DNA of 64,000 bases from contig NZ_VFOZ01000001.1 in the NCBI RefSeq assembly GCF_006716425.1, forward strand, positions 2,356,001 to 2,420,000, given 5' to 3'. The position numbers and the translations under genes are program-made. The stretch's first letter is position 1; the number at the start of each line of letters is the position of its first letter. Positions 20,063 to 28,397 of this stretch are shown here, one piece after another. The notes below the pieces were generated by a model. It saw nothing but the letters and a program-made list of their open reading frames with translations, had not been told where the DNA came from and did no database searches. This DNA comes from Actinoallomurus bryophytorum. GTDB lineage: Bacteria; Actinomycetota; Actinomycetes; Streptosporangiales; Streptosporangiaceae.

Positions 20063-20698
20063 ATGAACGTAGGTCTCGGTCTGCCCGTCGCCGACCCCTT
20101 TTCGCTCCTGTCCTGGGCCCGGCGCGCCGACGCCGGTCCCTTCACCACTCTCGGCCTGCTCGACCGCCTCGTCTACACCAACCCCGAGCCGCTGGTCACG
20201 CTGGCGGCCCTCGCCGGTGCCACCTCGCGGATCCGGGTGCAGACCGAGGTTCTGCTCGGGCCGCTGCGCGAGTCCGCCCTGCTCGCCAAGCAGACCGCGA
20301 CCCTGGACGTGATGTCCGGCGGTCGCTTCACCCTCGGCATCGGAGTCGGCGGACGCGAGGACGACCATCGCGCCGCGGGCACGGACTTCCGTACCCGCGG
20401 TCACCGGTTCGACGAGCAACTCGCGACCATGCGGCGCGTCTGGTCCGGTGCGCCCTTCGGCGCCGGCCCGATCGGTCCTGCGCCCGTCCGTGACGGTGGC
20501 CCGGAGGTGCTGATCGGAGCCTTCAGGCCGGCGGCCCTCGAACGCGTCGCCCGCTGGGGTGACGGTTTCCTGTGCGCGGCCCCGCCCGCCATGGCCGACG
20601 GGCTGTTCCGCGCCGGCCTCGGCGCCGATGAGGTGATGCTCTACTGCTGGGCACGTGACCCCGACCAGGTCGACCGCCTCGCCGACGTGGTCGCCTGA
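20063..20698 (+). CDS. LLM class flavin oxidoreductase with internal in-frame deletion
   Basis: Luciferase-like monooxygenase family protein of only 211 aa, against about 285 for its paralogue at 48857. The N-terminal barrel is intact (VGLGLPVADPF, ATSRIRVQTEVLLGPLR, MSGGRFTLGIGVGGREDD). After PPAMADGLFRAG the sequence jumps directly to GADEVMLYCWARDPDQVDRLADVV. The paralogue has about 75 extra residues at this point, covering the segment with AYFGTDD and YYAF. The frame is maintained, so this is an in-frame loss of several barrel elements, and the product is probably inactive. A GGAGG lies 12 nt before the ATG. Confidence 0.72.
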   Translation: MNVGLGLPVADPFSLLSWARRADAGPFTTLGLLDRLVYTNPEPLVTLAALAGATSRIRVQTEVLLGPLRESALLAKQTATLDVMSGGRFTLGIGVGGREDDHRAAGTDFRTRGHRFDEQLATMRRVWSGAPFGAGPIGPAPVRDGGPEVLIGAFRPAALERVARWGDGFLCAAPPAMADGLFRAGLGADEVMLYCWARDPDQVDRLADVVA

Positions 20699-20741
20699 CG
20701 ATCGGTACGATTTTCGCCACACAGGCATTTGGGAGAGGGCG

Positions 20742-21626
20742 ATGAGGCCGCGTATCGGAATCTCCAGCTGCTTAATGGCCGACGAGGCCCGGTTCGACGG
20801 CGGCCACCCGCATAACCGGTTTCTCGCCGAGGAGCTGGGCGCGTACGTCGACTGGGTGCCTTACACCGCAGAGCTGGAGACAGGGATGGGCGCCCTGTGG
20901 GAGACCTGGCGCCTGACCGGCCAGAGCCGGCTGGTCGAATTCCTGTCCGCCGGGGCCACGCCGCCCACGCCTGCCGGCCTCGACGGCTACGTCACAAGGG
21001 CGGATCGGCCCGGCGTCGGGGGCATCCCGTCCTACGACGACGGCCACCGCGTCTTCTCCCGGCGGCTGACCACGGCGTTCCCCTTCCTTCCCGTCAGCGA
21101 CGACCGCGTTCTCGGTGTCGCGGCGTCGCGTGAGCGCTTCGCCGAGCGGGTCTTCGCGGGCGCCCGGCTCCGCGAGCTGTTCTCGCGACCCTGGCGCCCC
21201 CGCGACCTCGTCGCCTTCCACACCCGGCACAAGCTGCAGATCCTCGCCCACGATCCGGCGCGCTACCGGCAGGCCGGCCGCCTCGTGGCCGAGGCGGGCA
21301 GCCGGCCGTGCCGCGAGACCGAGGCGGAGTACCGTCAGATCTTCGGCCGCGCGCTGGCGAGCAACGCCACGCGCGGCCGGAACGCCAACGCGATGCACCG
21401 GGCGTTCCGGCATGTCGGCAGGCGCCTCGACGATTCGCTGAGACAGGACGTTCTCGGCCAGATCCGTGCCTACGAACGCGGCGAGCTGCCCTTCAGCGCT
21501 CCGATCGTGACGCTGACCCGCCACGCGGCGGGTGAGGGACTGCACTGGGCGGCCGAGCAGACCTATCTGAACCCCGTCCCCGCCGATCTGCTCCGCCGAC
21601 TTTGGAATGCCGATATGGCGCGCTAA
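20742..21626 (+). CDS. DUF523/DUF1722 (YbgA-like) protein with lost cysteine motifs
   Basis: Protein of 294 aa: a DUF523-like N-terminal part (ISSCLMADEARFDGGHPHN) joined to a DUF1722/YbgA C-terminal part (LVAFHTRHKLQILAHDPARYRQAGRLVA). In intact DUF523 proteins a second cysteine in a CPE motif and a third in SPSCG are conserved. Here those places read VPYTAELETG and DRPGVGG, so only the first cysteine remains and metal binding is doubtful. The role of the family is poorly known; links to photolyase genes and thiouracil metabolism exist elsewhere. A GGGAGAGGG ribosome-binding site supports the ATG at 20742. Confidence 0.78.
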   Translation: MRPRIGISSCLMADEARFDGGHPHNRFLAEELGAYVDWVPYTAELETGMGALWETWRLTGQSRLVEFLSAGATPPTPAGLDGYVTRADRPGVGGIPSYDDGHRVFSRRLTTAFPFLPVSDDRVLGVAASRERFAERVFAGARLRELFSRPWRPRDLVAFHTRHKLQILAHDPARYRQAGRLVAEAGSRPCRETEAEYRQIFGRALASNATRGRNANAMHRAFRHVGRRLDDSLRQDVLGQIRAYERGELPFSAPIVTLTRHAAGEGLHWAAEQTYLNPVPADLLRRLWNADMAR

Positions 21627-21738
21627 GCACCGATTCGCCGACCGCCCGACGTCAAAGCCTGCGCCAAACCCCGGTTCACCAGGGGTCGTACCGGTGTTGG
21701 CTGGACTGGTTCACATGCCAGGCCGGACGAGGGGGAGC

Positions 21739-22422
21739 ATGCCGGGCCAGCGCAAACCCGAGCTGAACATCACACAACTCATCGCCGGCGCCGGTGCCAC
21801 GGTGACGGCGACGGTCGCGGCCTCCTACTTCGGGGTCGGCGGCACCCTCATCGGTGCCGGCGCGGTGAGCGTGCTGTCCACCGTCGGAGCCACGATCTAC
21901 CAGCATTTCCTGGATCGCGGCAAGCAACGGATCGTCGCGAAGATCCCGGCACGTGTCGGCGCCGGGCGAGGCGGCGAGGTGGCGGACCCCGTCCCCACGG
22001 GCACGGGCGGCCGGCCATGGCCGAAGTGGTACGTCCTGTGCGGTGCCGCGGCCGGGATCTTCCTCGCGGTGATGGGACTCGTGACCGCCTTCGAGCTGTT
22101 CACCGGCAAGCCGCTTTCCAATACCGTGCAGGGCAGGAAGGGCCATGGCACGTCGGTCCATCCCGAGATCGGCCGCGTACGCCCGGCCCCCGGCCCGCAG
22201 GTCTCCGGCGAGGCCACCCCGGACGTTCGTGCGACGCCCTCGGCGAGCGCGACACCCGTACGGACACCGCGGTCCACGCCGACGCCCGCTCTCAGCGGCG
22301 CTCCGGATCTCGTCCCCGGGCCGCGGCCCACCCCCACCGCGCCGACCGCGCTCCCCACCCGATCGGCCCTCCCCCAGCAGCCCCTGCCGCCAGAGGACGC
22401 GGAGACCCCGTACGAGAGGTGA
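21739..22422 (+). CDS. Predicted membrane protein with proline-rich C-terminus (unknown)
   Basis: Protein of 227 aa that I do not recognise. A hydrophobic region near residues 18-50 (LIAGAGATVTATVAASYFGVGGTLIGAGAVSVLSTVG contains two short passes) is followed by a basic stretch (DRGKQRIVAKIPARVG), a clear transmembrane segment (VLCGAAAGIFLAVMGLVTAFELF) and a Pro/Thr/Ala-rich tail of about 90 residues that is likely extracytoplasmic. This layout is frequent among actinobacterial membrane proteins of unknown function. A GAGGGGGAG ribosome-binding site supports the ATG at 21739. Its stop codon lies inside a strong hairpin terminator. Confidence 0.7.
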   Translation: MPGQRKPELNITQLIAGAGATVTATVAASYFGVGGTLIGAGAVSVLSTVGATIYQHFLDRGKQRIVAKIPARVGAGRGGEVADPVPTGTGGRPWPKWYVLCGAAAGIFLAVMGLVTAFELFTGKPLSNTVQGRKGHGTSVHPEIGRVRPAPGPQVSGEATPDVRATPSASATPVRTPRSTPTPALSGAPDLVPGPRPTPTAPTALPTRSALPQQPLPPEDAETPYER

Positions 22423-22452
22423 GAACGGCCTGTGCCGCCAGGCCGTTCTCAC
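22419..22452. terminator. Bidirectional hairpin terminator
   Basis: Perfect 14-bp arms (GTGAGAACGGCCTG and its complement) around a 6-nt loop lie between two convergent genes, 22422 on the plus strand and 22462 on the minus strand. There is no T run, as is common in high-GC genomes. Confidence 0.8.
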
Positions 22453-22461
22453 GGTCAGGTG

Positions 22462-23895
22462 TCAGCCGCGCGGGCGCGGGATCGAGCCGGTCTCCTGCTT
22501 GGGCGGCGTCTGGGTCCTGCCGGGGAACGTCGGCTTGGGCAGCGTCTCGACCTCTTTCTCGGCCTCCGCGAGCTGGCTCTTGGTGTCCGGCAGCTGCGGC
22601 GGGCTCGCGGCCGACGCGACTCCGAGGGCGGAGGTCAGGTCGCCGAAGGTCGAACGCCGCCAGGCACTGAGGTTGGGGATCGCCACACCGGTCAGCAGCT
22701 CGAGCAGGCGCAGCGTGGAGGTGTGGTCGAATTTGTCTCTCGCCACCCAGCCGCCCATGGTCCACGGCGAGACGAGGATGCAGGGCACGCGGAACCCGCC
22801 GCCGATCGGCAGGCTGTTCACGAACTCACCCGCGGTGCCCGCCTTGGGCACCGGCGGTGGCACGTGGTCGAACAGGCCGTCGTTCTCGTCGTAGTTGAGG
22901 ATGAAGAGCGTCTTCTTCCACACGTCGGGGTTGGACGCGATGGCGTCGATCTTGCTGGCCACGTAGTCGGCGCCGGCCGCCGGCATGTAGTCCGGGTGCT
23001 CGGACTGCGTGCTGGTGGGGATGATCCAGGAGACCGTGGGCAGCTGGTCGTGGGCGGCGTCGTACTCGAACTGGCCCGCCGAGGAGACCTTCATGCCGCT
23101 CTTGTAGAGCGTCGAGGTCGTCGAGGCCTTCTGGAAGGCCCCGAAGTACTCCAGGACGTTGCAGCCGTAGTCGTCGGTCTCCTGGTAGACCTTCCACGGG
23201 ACACCGGCGGTGGTCAGTGCCTCCGGATAGGTCTTCCAGCCGTACGGCGTCGGGTCGGCGTTGCTGATCACCGGGCCGCCCTTGGTGCCACCCGGGTCGA
23301 TGCTCGCGCTCATGAGGTACAGACGGTTCGGCCAGGTGGGGCCCATGACCGAGCAGAAGTAGTTGTCGCAGATGGTGAACGACTCGGCCAGCGCGAACTG
23401 GAAGGGGATGTCGGCCCGCGTGTGGTAGCCCATCACGTACGGGCCGTTGGCGCCGTCGGCGGAGCGGTGCGCGGGCAGCCACTTGTCCATCTTCCCGTTG
23501 TTCCACGCCTGGTGCTGGACGCTCCAGCCGTGGTTCGTCGACGGGATCGCCTGGGCGCTGGTCTTGTGCGTGTCCAGGTGGAACGGGAGCAGGTACCCGG
23601 CCGCGTTGACGGTGTCGGGCTGGTAGAACACCGACTTTCCGGTGCTCAGCTTGATGGCGTTCGGGTCGGAGAAGCCGCGAACTCCGGGCAGCGTGCCGAA
23701 GTAATGGTCGAATGAACGGTTCTCCTGCATCAAGATGACGACGTGCTTGATGTCATTGAGCGAGGGGGCAGCCAGCCGTTCCGGCGTTTCGGCGAGTGCA
23801 CGGCGGACATTGGAGGGGAGGAATTCGGCGGCGAACGTGGCGGCGGCCACGGCGCCGGCCGCGCCGAAAAGGCGTCGGCGGGTCAGGTCGGGCAT
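22462..23895 (-). CDS. Tat-exported phosphoesterase / phospholipase C family (alkaline phosphatase superfamily)
   Basis: Secreted enzyme of 477 aa. The N-terminus carries a twin-arginine signal (LTRRRLFGAAGAVAAATFAAE). The mature part shows phosphoesterase-family marks: HVVILMQENRSFDHYFGTLPG, an NHGWSVQHQAW block, YTICDNYF-like segment, ENDGLFDHVPPP near the metal site and HTSTLRLLE. It belongs with the phospholipase C / acid phosphatase group that cleaves phosphate esters of lipids outside the cell. A C-terminal Pro/Lys/Glu-rich tail follows. The start at 23895 places the Tat motif six residues in. It could be phosphate-regulated, but no clear PHO box was found upstream. Confidence 0.87.
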   Translation of the reverse strand: MPDLTRRRLFGAAGAVAAATFAAEFLPSNVRRALAETPERLAAPSLNDIKHVVILMQENRSFDHYFGTLPGVRGFSDPNAIKLSTGKSVFYQPDTVNAAGYLLPFHLDTHKTSAQAIPSTNHGWSVQHQAWNNGKMDKWLPAHRSADGANGPYVMGYHTRADIPFQFALAESFTICDNYFCSVMGPTWPNRLYLMSASIDPGGTKGGPVISNADPTPYGWKTYPEALTTAGVPWKVYQETDDYGCNVLEYFGAFQKASTTSTLYKSGMKVSSAGQFEYDAAHDQLPTVSWIIPTSTQSEHPDYMPAAGADYVASKIDAIASNPDVWKKTLFILNYDENDGLFDHVPPPVPKAGTAGEFVNSLPIGGGFRVPCILVSPWTMGGWVARDKFDHTSTLRLLELLTGVAIPNLSAWRRSTFGDLTSALGVASAASPPQLPDTKSQLAEAEKEVETLPKPTFPGRTQTPPKQETGSIPRPRG

Positions 23896-24343
23896 CTGGC
23901 GCTCCCGTCTGGCAGGGGGATGCGAAGCACGATGGACACTGACTCGCGGGAAGGGCGGGCGCGGTTCGGCCAGATGAACGGCAGAGGACAAAAAGGTCAA
24001 TACACGCGATATGTCTCCGCTACGGGGCAAGCCGTTGCCCCTGTCGCGCCGAATCGGGCCACTTAACCTGTTGTTAGGGATTTCGTCAGATGCCGGGGCT
24101 GAACGACACCCCATCGGCGCGCGTAAACTCCGCTGGGGCCCGGTCGCTCAACGCTCTCGGGGTGCGGCGATCCCCCGCCCGCCGTCGCCCGCCAACGACG
24201 CGGCACCCGAACCGGGCAGAAGCCGGCCGCCTGGAGCTCGCCGGACCCGACGGGTCACCACGGCCGATATCCGCACCTGACGGGATAGTCTCCGAGCACC
24301 GGATGGCGGCGAATTATGCGGGAACGACGTCGGAGGGGGAGGC
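23896..24343. other. Divergent intergenic region
   Basis: About 450 bp between the phosphoesterase and the GAF-ANTAR gene. It holds one short hairpin at 24024-24041 (GGGGCAA / TTGCCCC, 4-nt loop) of unknown role and the ribosome-binding site GGAGGGGGAGG before 24344. No further gene is seen. Confidence 0.4.
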
Positions 24344-25075
24344 ATGCCAGGACAGGACTTCGAAGAACTGGCGGTCGCACTGGCGGAGATGGCCCGGGAC
24401 CTGCTGGCGCAGGAGACGTTGCAGTCCACTCTGGACCGGATCTCCGAGCATGCGGTCGAGCTCGTCGACGGATGCGAGGCGGCGGGCATCTTGACGGTAC
24501 GGCGCCGGGCGTCGGGCCGTGGCGGCTACCGTCACACCGTGCGGACCCTGGCCTGCACCGACGACCTCGTCGAAGCCTCGGACCAGTTGCAGGAAGAGGT
24601 CGGCGAAGGCCCCTGCTTCGACGCCACCCGCGACCGCCGGGAGGTGCTGCGGATCGCCGACATGAGTGACCAGGCCGAGCGCTGGCCGCTTTTCACCCCT
24701 CGCGCGCGCGAGCTGGGTATCGGCAGCATGATCGGGTTCATGCTGTTCACCAGCGAGCAGAACCTCGGGTCGCTGAACATGTACTCGCGGAGTCCAGGTG
24801 CCCTCACCGAGCGGTCCGAGCAGGTCGGATGGCTGCTGGCCTCGCACGCCGCGGTCGCCTTCGCGAGCGCGCGCTCCGGTGAGGATCTGCACGCCTCGAT
24901 CGCCTCGCGCACCGACATCGGCCAGGCCACCGGCATCGTCATGGAACGCCACAAGGTCGCCGAGGACCAGGCGTTCGCGATGCTGTCAAAGGCATCCCAG
25001 GACAACAACATCAAACTGCGCGAGCTGGCGCGCCATGTCATCGACACCGGTGAGATCTCCGCCCTGCGCGTCTGA
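24344..25075 (+). CDS. GAF and ANTAR domain protein (RNA-binding antiterminator)
   Basis: Protein of 243 aa. The GAF sensor domain (about residues 20-165) contains EVGEGPCFDATRDRREVLRIADM, and the C-terminal ANTAR domain (about 178-237) contains RTDIGQATGIVMERHKVAEDQAF and a later ASQDNNIKLRELA. ANTAR domains bind paired stem-loops in nascent RNA and prevent termination. In actinobacteria the GAF-ANTAR pairing is very common and the ligand is usually unknown. A strong GGAGGGGGAGG site precedes the ATG. It converges on the sigma-factor gene, and both fit a stress-regulatory locus. Confidence 0.93.
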   Translation: MPGQDFEELAVALAEMARDLLAQETLQSTLDRISEHAVELVDGCEAAGILTVRRRASGRGGYRHTVRTLACTDDLVEASDQLQEEVGEGPCFDATRDRREVLRIADMSDQAERWPLFTPRARELGIGSMIGFMLFTSEQNLGSLNMYSRSPGALTERSEQVGWLLASHAAVAFASARSGEDLHASIASRTDIGQATGIVMERHKVAEDQAFAMLSKASQDNNIKLRELARHVIDTGEISALRV

Positions 25076-25154
25076 GAACACGCGGCCGCGTTGCGTCAAT
25101 GCGCATTCGGGTTCCCCCGCGCGAGATTTCACCGAACGAATCGTTGACGGGGAC

Positions 25155-25928
25155 TCACGCGTCTTTGAGGAGTTCGGCCTGAAGAGCGGCGAGGCTGCGA
25201 CTGATGAGCCGGGAGACGTGCATCTGGGACAGGTTCATGAGTTCGGCTATCTCGGTCTGCGTCTTGTTGCCATAGAAGCGGTGCAGCAGAATCATGCGCT
25301 GCCGTTCCGGCAGCTTGTCCAGCAGCGGACGAAGGGCGATATGGTCGGCGGCCTCCTCGATCGCCGTGTCGTACTCGCCGAGGAGTTCACCGAAGGTCTC
25401 GGCGTCCTCACCGTCACCGACCGGCGTGTCGAGTGATATCGGGCGGTAGGCGTCGAACGTACCGACCACCTCGATGGCCTCCTCCTGGCTGATGTGGAGG
25501 ATCTCGGCCAGCTCCGGCACGGTGGGTACCCGGTCGTGCTCGTGGAAGAAGTCCTGCCGGGCCTCGCGCATCTCCAGCCGGAGCTCCTGCAGGCGGCGGG
25601 GCATGCGGAGCAGCCAGGTACGGTCGCGGAAGTGCCGTTTCACCTCGCCGGTCATGGTCGGCGCGGCGTACGCGAGAAACCTCTCGCCGCGGGACACGTC
25701 GAAGCGGTTGATGGCCTTGACCAGGCCCAGCATGGCGGCCTGCTGCACGTCTTCGATGGGCTCGCCGTACTGCGCGTAACGGCGCGCGATGCCGCGGGCT
25801 ATCGGCAGGTGCATTCGCACGAGTTCGGTACGGATCCGCTCACGCCGCGGGTCTTTGTCCTGCAGTGAGCCGAGCTCGTCCAGCAGGGCCTCGGCGTGGC
25901 CGTCGTCGTAATCAGTGCGGGTAGACAA
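25155..25928 (-). CDS. RNA polymerase sigma factor, SigB/SigF/SigG family
   Basis: Alternative sigma factor of about 257 aa. Region 2 is clear (RYAQYGEPIEDVQQAAMLGLVKAINRFDVSRGERFLAYA), followed by the VKRHFRDRTWLLRMPRRLQEL segment typical of SigB/SigF, region 3 (PTVPELAEILHISQEEAIEV) and region 4 (LPERQRMILLHRFYGNKTQTEIAELMNLSQMHVSRLI). Such factors direct general or osmotic stress responses and are held by anti-sigma factors; none is adjacent here. I prefer the TTG at 25928 with GGGAG upstream. The frame extends to 26024 with no added homology. Confidence 0.9.
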   Translation of the reverse strand: MSTRTDYDDGHAEALLDELGSLQDKDPRRERIRTELVRMHLPIARGIARRYAQYGEPIEDVQQAAMLGLVKAINRFDVSRGERFLAYAAPTMTGEVKRHFRDRTWLLRMPRRLQELRLEMREARQDFFHEHDRVPTVPELAEILHISQEEAIEVVGTFDAYRPISLDTPVGDGEDAETFGELLGEYDTAIEEAADHIALRPLLDKLPERQRMILLHRFYGNKTQTEIAELMNLSQMHVSRLISRSLAALQAELLKDA

Positions 25929-26170
25929 AGCGCGGGCTCCCGACCGGTCGACCGTGAGGGCCGCGCTGCAGGACCCGCCCACCCGGCGGTTAACCCGAGC
26001 GGTACTCTTCCCACCCTCTACCACGGACCGCCGGATGACAAACGCCGATTAGGCCTTAGGTCCTGTCTCAAAGTCCTCGGTCTGGGCCCCGCCCGGTCTG
26101 GGCCCCGCCCGGTCTGGGCCCCGCCCGGTCTGGGCCCCGCCCGGTCTGGAGCCCGCCCGGTCTGGGTCCC

Positions 26171-26640
26171 ACCCACCTGGAGCCCACCCACCTGGAGCCC
26201 ACCCACCTGGAGCCCACCCACCTGGAGCCCACCCACCTGGAGCCCACCCACCTGGAGCCCACCCACCTGGAGCCCACCCACCTGGAGCCCACCCACCTGG
26301 AGCCCACCCACCTGGAGCCCACCCACCTGGAGCCCACCCACCTGGAGCCCACCCACCTGGAGCCCACCCACCTGGAGCCCACCCGCCTGGAGCCCACCCG
26401 CCTGGAGCCCACCCGCCTGGAGCCCACCCGCCTGGAGCCCACCCGCCTGGAGCCCACCCGCCTGGAGCCCACCCGCCTGGAGCCCACCCGCCTGGAGCCC
26501 ACCCGCCTGGAGCCCACCCGCCTGGAGCCCACCCGCCTGGAGCCCACCCGCCTGGAGCCCACCCGCCTGGAGCCCACCCGCCTGGAGCCCACCCGCCTGG
26601 AGCCCACCCGCCTGGAGCCCACCCGCCTGGAGCCCACCCG
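26171..26640. repeat. 15-bp minisatellite, about 31 copies, G-quadruplex prone
   Basis: Tandem copies of CCTGGAGCCCACCCA. The first ~14 units end CCCACCCA; from about 26384 the remaining ~17 read CCCACCCG, a clean switch between two sequence blocks. The unit length is a multiple of three, so all frames stay open on both strands and give long false ORFs with PTWSP or GGLQV repeats. On the minus strand every unit offers GG-GGG-GGG runs, which favours G-quadruplex formation. Confidence 0.95.
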
Positions 26641-26707
26641 CCCGGGGGTGCCATCCCACTCTCATTGTCCAGCCGGAACAGCGACGGGCGAAAGTAGAGC
26701 GGGGTTC

Positions 26708-26716
26708 TGTGGATAA
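26708..26716 (-). promoter_or_regulatory. Perfect DnaA-box sequence within the repeat element
   Basis: TGTGGATAA (TTATCCACA on the minus strand) sits in the loop and right arm of a small hairpin, GGGGTTCTGTGGATAACCCC, at 26701-26720. The same hairpin and box occur in the second element at 35506-35525. Whether DnaA binds is unknown. Confidence 0.5.
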
Positions 26717-26777
26717 CCCCGCCCAGGCACCCGCCCAAGCGGCGCCACACGGCAACAGGATGACTACGAGACAGGAC

Positions 26778-27641
26778 CTAGTCGACCTCGGCGCTGCCGC
26801 TGACGCGAAGCTTGCGGCGGGCCCGTTCGTAGAACGTGGTGCCGCCGAGGCGTACGACCTGGGCGGCGGCGCGTAGTGCGGTGACGGCCAGCCGGTCGCC
26901 GGGTGACAGGTGCGCGACGACCTCACCGTCCACCTCCACGGCGAGCTCGCCGGAGACCGGCAGCACGTCCAGCTCGACCCCCTCATCGGCGGAGAGCATG
27001 ATCGCGCGGTTGAACGCCGAGTGCGCCGCCGCGGGGATCACGAGGAAACCCTCGACCGTGGGCGAGACGATCGGGCCGCCCGCGGAGAAGCTGTACGCGG
27101 TCGACCCGGTGGAGGTCGCCACGATGACGGCGTCCGCGGAGTAGCGGACGAAGCGCTGGTTCTCCACCGAGACCTCCAGCGCCGCCATGCCATCGCCCGG
27201 GATCCTGACCAGGGCGATGTCGTTGAAGGCGGTCGCGAGGTTTCCGTCGGGCAGCTCGGCGCACACCGCCATACGCGGCTCGACCGTGAACCGGTGTCCG
27301 TCGATCGCGGTCAGCGCGCGTGCCAGATCATCGACGTTGATCTCGGCGAGAAACCCCAGCCGGCCGAGGTTCACGCCCAGCACCGGCGTGGACGGCCCGG
27401 CCGCGAGCCGCATGGTGCGCAGCATCGTGCCGTCTCCGCCCAGGCTCACGAGCAGGTCGGCGCGCTCGATCAGCTCCTCCGGCGGCACCGGCACGGCGCT
27501 GCAGTCGATCCGGCCGATCTCGTCCGGCAGGCCGAGGACCGTCCCGGCCCTGCCCCCGGCCCACTCGATGATCGCGTCGATCGCGACCTTCGAATCGCGC
27601 TGCGGATGCAGCACGAGCCCGAGAGTGTTCACCATGCCCAT
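26778..27641 (-). CDS. nadK: NAD kinase
   Basis: ATP/polyphosphate-dependent NAD+ kinase of 287 aa that makes NADP+. The family signature GGDGTMLRTMR (GGDGT at residues 68-72), the NDIALVR loop and the STGSTAYSFSAGGPIVSP motif are all present. The length is normal and the C-terminus (YERARRKLRVSGSAEVD) looks near complete. Oddly, its TAG stop is formed by the inverted repeat of the adjacent element, so the last residues may have been changed by insertion. Many actinomycetes carry a longer second nadK elsewhere; whether this is the only copy cannot be seen here. Confidence 0.92.
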   Translation of the reverse strand: MGMVNTLGLVLHPQRDSKVAIDAIIEWAGGRAGTVLGLPDEIGRIDCSAVPVPPEELIERADLLVSLGGDGTMLRTMRLAAGPSTPVLGVNLGRLGFLAEINVDDLARALTAIDGHRFTVEPRMAVCAELPDGNLATAFNDIALVRIPGDGMAALEVSVENQRFVRYSADAVIVATSTGSTAYSFSAGGPIVSPTVEGFLVIPAAAHSAFNRAIMLSADEGVELDVLPVSGELAVEVDGEVVAHLSPGDRLAVTALRAAAQVVRLGGTTFYERARRKLRVSGSAEVD

Positions 27642-27685
27642 GCGAGAACTCTACGGGGGCGGCGCGCCACCCGCCGAACCTCCGA

Positions 27686-28180
27686 TCAGAGCGGGATGGC
27701 CCGTTCGGCGGGGCCGACCCAGATGCGTGTGATCCGTGAGACGTACCGGCCGCCCGCCAGGTCCCCGGGAACGGCCAGGTGCGGCCCGTCGGTCTCCAGC
27801 GACCTGCCGTCCATCGACGCGGCGATCACCACGTCGTTGTGTCCGTAGTGAGCGTCGATCTCGCCCCACGAGAACACCGTCGTGTGCCCGTCCGCCCCGG
27901 TCACCGCGAGCAGGAAGCGCAGCCGGTCCTTCGTGATCAGCGGGTCGAACCGCGGGCCCGCCGCCAGGGCCAGATCGGCCAGCAGCGGCCCGGTGAAGGT
28001 GTGACGGCGCGGTCCCTCGCGTGCGCAGACGTACTCCGCCTCGATCGTGTACTGCGGCAGGTCGCGCAGTGCGGTGACCGGAAACGATCGAGGGCGTTCC
28101 ACGTCGCCCGCCAGCCGGACGTACGCGGGGGGCGATCGGGGTGCCGGGACGGGATTACGTTCGGAGATGGCGTCGGTCAT
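27686..28180 (-). CDS. Small molybdopterin-dependent oxidoreductase domain protein
   Basis: Protein of 164 aa covering just the sulfite-oxidase-type molybdopterin-binding fold. It shows a Cys in YVCAREGPRRHTFTGPLLADLA (the conserved cofactor-binding segment) and a later DGHTTVFSWGEIDAHYGHNDVVIAAS and PGDLAGGRYVSRITRIWVG. It lacks a dimerisation domain and a Tat signal, so it is a minimal cytoplasmic version, and catalytic competence is uncertain. A GGGAGG ribosome-binding site precedes the ATG. It lies 44 bp upstream of nadK in the same direction and may be co-transcribed. Confidence 0.8.
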   Translation of the reverse strand: MTDAISERNPVPAPRSPPAYVRLAGDVERPRSFPVTALRDLPQYTIEAEYVCAREGPRRHTFTGPLLADLALAAGPRFDPLITKDRLRFLLAVTGADGHTTVFSWGEIDAHYGHNDVVIAASMDGRSLETDGPHLAVPGDLAGGRYVSRITRIWVGPAERAIPL

Positions 28181-28397
28181 GGAGCCTCCCGACGGGCGGC
28201 GATCCCGTCGCGGAACCTTTTCGCACCGGCCGTCCGTGTAAGCGATTCCGCATCCTCCACCCGGTTCAAACCTGCCGTACGGCCTCGTCCGGATTTTTCG
28301 TATCCGGCCCTTGCATTCCGGCCGCGCCCGGTCGTCTCATTGGGACTACCGAGACGTCCGGCTCGATGCCGGACGGACGCATGGGAGATGGACGCAG

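Larger units (their letters stand above)
26057..26780. mobile_element. MITE-like non-autonomous element with minisatellite core
   Basis: A 724-bp unit bounded by perfect 13-bp terminal inverted repeats: TAGGTCCTGTCTC at 26057-26069 and its complement at 26768-26780. The outermost TA on each side looks like a target duplication. Inside are about five ~16-bp repeats containing TCTGGGCCCCGCC, then a 15-bp minisatellite, then a unique 140-bp right part. The right part is nearly identical to one in a second copy at 35440-35593. No transposase is encoded, so any movement would need one in trans (IS5/IS630-like by end type; inference). The TAG at 26778-26780 in the right end is also the stop codon of the NAD kinase gene. 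Confidence 0.65.

Noticed and set aside
23896-24343. PhoP-type PHO box before the phosphoesterase
   Set aside because: Only single GTTCA-like half-sites occur, with no proper direct repeat.
26171-26640. Possible CRISPR array
   Set aside because: Units are directly tandem with no unique spacers, and no cas genes are nearby.
25896-26876. Long ORFs with PTWSP / GGLQV pentapeptide repeats on both strands, resembling a repeat protein
   Set aside because: They arise because a 15-bp tandem repeat keeps every frame open. They have no start region, no ribosome-binding site and span the end of the sigma-factor gene and the element ends.
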